Source: an uncultured Eubacterium sp. (GTDB lineage Bacteria; Bacillota; Clostridia; Lachnospirales; Lachnospiraceae). Taken from it: a stretch of DNA of 64,000 nt. How positions within the stretch are numbered: position 1 is the stretch's first letter; every line of letters starts with the position of its first letter. A program made the position numbers and the translations under genes. The stretch is from contig CAJTRZ010000001.1 of NCBI GenBank assembly GCA_910578975.1, positions 186,001 through 250,000 on the forward strand. The letters run 5' to 3'. The notes below the pieces were generated by a model that was given only the letters and a program-made list of their open reading frames with translations, searched no databases and was not told the DNA's origin. Positions 62,707-64,000 of this stretch are shown piece by piece.

Positions 62707-64000
62707 TACTGAACACCTCCTTCCACAACTGCGGCACTTAATTTTGCCACTTTGTTGCCATTTACAGTTACTTCATCTTCTGTATAGTTGATAATAACCG
62801 TCTTTATATTTCCATCTTTCTCATATGTATTGGCAATTACACCATCTTGCAGAACTTTTCTTCCAGTCCAACTGTAACCAATTACCTGTGATAATGGTTT
62901 ATTTACTGTTGCATAAATATTCTTTACCAGTTCTTCGTACTGTTCAAACTCTGTTGAATAATAATCTGAAGATTTTGTTGCTGATAATAAATAAGATGGT
63001 TTCTTTGTTAATACAAATGAAGGATTAATATTATAATCAATCATTCTTAACTGGTCTGTTGTACTATAGAACGAGAAGTTTGCATATGGTGCATATACTT
63101 CCATTGTTCCATGAAGTACCATCTGTAAAAACGGAACTGTATCTGTTTCATATACATACTGTGAAGTTCCTACTGTTGACTGTAAATAACGGTCTGTATA
63201 TTTCCACAAATATTTATTTGGTGATACCAGATTTGCTTTTGTACCATTCTTCTTTATCTTTTCGATTGCATCCTGATAATATCCAATAGCATCTGTTACG
63301 GTATTCTCAACACCATCACTGTCATAAGAACTTACCAATATATCAGACGCACCGTCGATCGTAAATGATTTACTGTAATCACCCAAATCTTCATATAAAT
63401 CTGTAATCCATGAAGCTGTCTTCTTTGGTAATGCATACCCAAACTCTGCAACAGGTACATTCTTTGGAAGAACCGTTGACTGGTCTACTTCCAGATACTT
63501 TGTATTTAAATGCTTTGCTGCATTATTGTAATAACTTATCATGTCTTCATTAATTGTTGTAAATTCTCTTGAGAATGAGATATCAATGCCTTTTTCAGCG
63601 TATTTTGACATTAAATCTTCAAACTCTGATTTAGAACCTACATTTCCCGATATGCTTGTACTATTTGGTTTTGCCATGGTTTCACCACCACTCTGCCATC
63701 CAATCAGACCGGAATTAATATTCTGAATACCATCTTTTGAAAGCTTTTCTAAAATCTCATCCACATCTTTTGCAGATGTGACTGCAACTTCCTGTGTAGA
63801 AAATACACCTTTCTTGGAATCTGACATCAGGAAATCTATTCTGATAGGAATGTCTTTTCCTTCCTGTTTTATTTCCGTCAAAACCTTCTCGTCAATCAGA
63901 TGCTGTCTATATGCCTTTGCCATACCGACATAATCTGCTGATGGTGTTCCATCACTTCCATCGCCACTTAAGAACTGATATGTTAAATCAATATCAAACT
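62706..64000 (-). CDS. DUF5696-like protein, N-terminus beyond the window
   Basis: The open frame runs to the window edge, so the start is missing; 405 codons from an internal ATG at 63923 plus about 25 more upstream are visible. The GMAKAYRQHLIDE segment, the HGTMEVYAPYANFSFYS segment and the NPSFVLTKKPSYLL region resemble DUF5696 proteins often encoded beside carbohydrate ABC transporters. The end (TVIINYTEDEVTVNG) looks like a beta-sandwich domain of a glycoside hydrolase-like protein. No catalytic residue can be named. It overlaps the permease start by one base. Confidence 0.65.
   Translation of the reverse strand, partial: FDIDLTYQFLSGDGSDGTPSADYVGMAKAYRQHLIDEKVLTEIKQEGKDIPIRIDFLMSDSKKGVFSTQEVAVTSAKDVDEILEKLSKDGIQNINSGLIGWQSGGETMAKPNSTSISGNVGSKSEFEDLMSKYAEKGIDISFSREFTTINEDMISYYNNAAKHLNTKYLEVDQSTVLPKNVPVAEFGYALPKKTASWITDLYEDLGDYSKSFTIDGASDILVSSYDSDGVENTVTDAIGYYQDAIEKIKKNGTKANLVSPNKYLWKYTDRYLQSTVGTSQYVYETDTVPFLQMVLHGTMEVYAPYANFSFYSTTDQLRMIDYNINPSFVLTKKPSYLLSATKSSDYYSTEFEQYEELVKNIYATVNKPLSQVIGYSWTGRKVLQDGVIANTYEKDGNIKTVIINYTEDEVTVNGNKVAKLSAAVVEGGVQ

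Overview
This is an AT-rich chromosomal segment of a low-GC Gram-positive anaerobe, most likely a gut Lachnospiraceae (Clostridia). The evidence is a T-box-controlled IleRS of the clostridial long type, an adjacent spoIID/spoIIQ-like pair, class B sortases, TnpV and a large serine recombinase of clostridial integrative elements, Rpn-type nucleases and a phosphorylase-based beta-glucan locus. Species cannot be fixed from the sequence alone.

Layout. (1) About 1-11,030 is an accessory or integrative-element region: a WYL regulator, an HTH remnant, a class B sortase, TnpV, a possible HEPN protein, a cupin/AraC pair, a PadR-controlled cassette (AbrB-like, DUF998-like, Cys-rich KTR, ATC hydrolase-like) and an excision module (sigma-like protein, small ORF, serine recombinase). 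(2) 11,147-14,929 (minus strand) is a compact FCT-like pilus operon: a giant beta-helix pilin/adhesin, a signal-peptidase homologue that has lost both catalytic residues (SipA-like), and a class B sortase that itself carries an LPQTG sorting signal. (3) 15,270-28,478 is core genome: tRNA-Pro(CGG), TIGR01440 protein, ECF S-component, glpK, spoIIQ-like, spoIID, an Rpn nuclease, glgP and ileS with its T-box. (4) 29,356-50,568 is about 21 kb of secreted surface proteins without obvious hydrolase domains: a CotH-kinase/discoidin/CARDB giant of about 3,270 codons interrupted by one in-frame TAA just after the signal peptide; three multi-CBM proteins and two small proteins that all end in a very lysine-rich Fn3-like module; and two short signal-less peptides. 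(5) 50,816-64,000 is a beta-1,3-glucan utilisation locus: GH17, GH94, GH161-like phosphorylase, LacI regulator, secreted GH16, two ABC permeases and a DUF5696-like protein cut by the window end.

Regions 4 and 5 can be read together. CBM-rich, basic-tailed surface proteins and the secreted GH16 (which carries a related basic Fn3 module) would hold and cut beta-glucan at the wall. The ABC transporter would import oligosaccharides, and cytoplasmic GH17, GH161-like and GH94 enzymes would cleave them, largely by phosphorolysis. The most novel-looking signal is a 12-residue motif (GDIxxNP[WF]xxLF) shared by a 49-aa signal-less peptide and the mature N-termini of the two secreted proteins encoded just upstream in the same apparent operon.

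Intergenic DNA holds repeat families that look undescribed: a three-hairpin element of about 130 bp in three copies, each directly after a terminator T-run; a 90-bp element in two copies; a ~286-bp near-palindrome after glgP; and a 368-bp stretch identical between two paralogous surface-protein genes.
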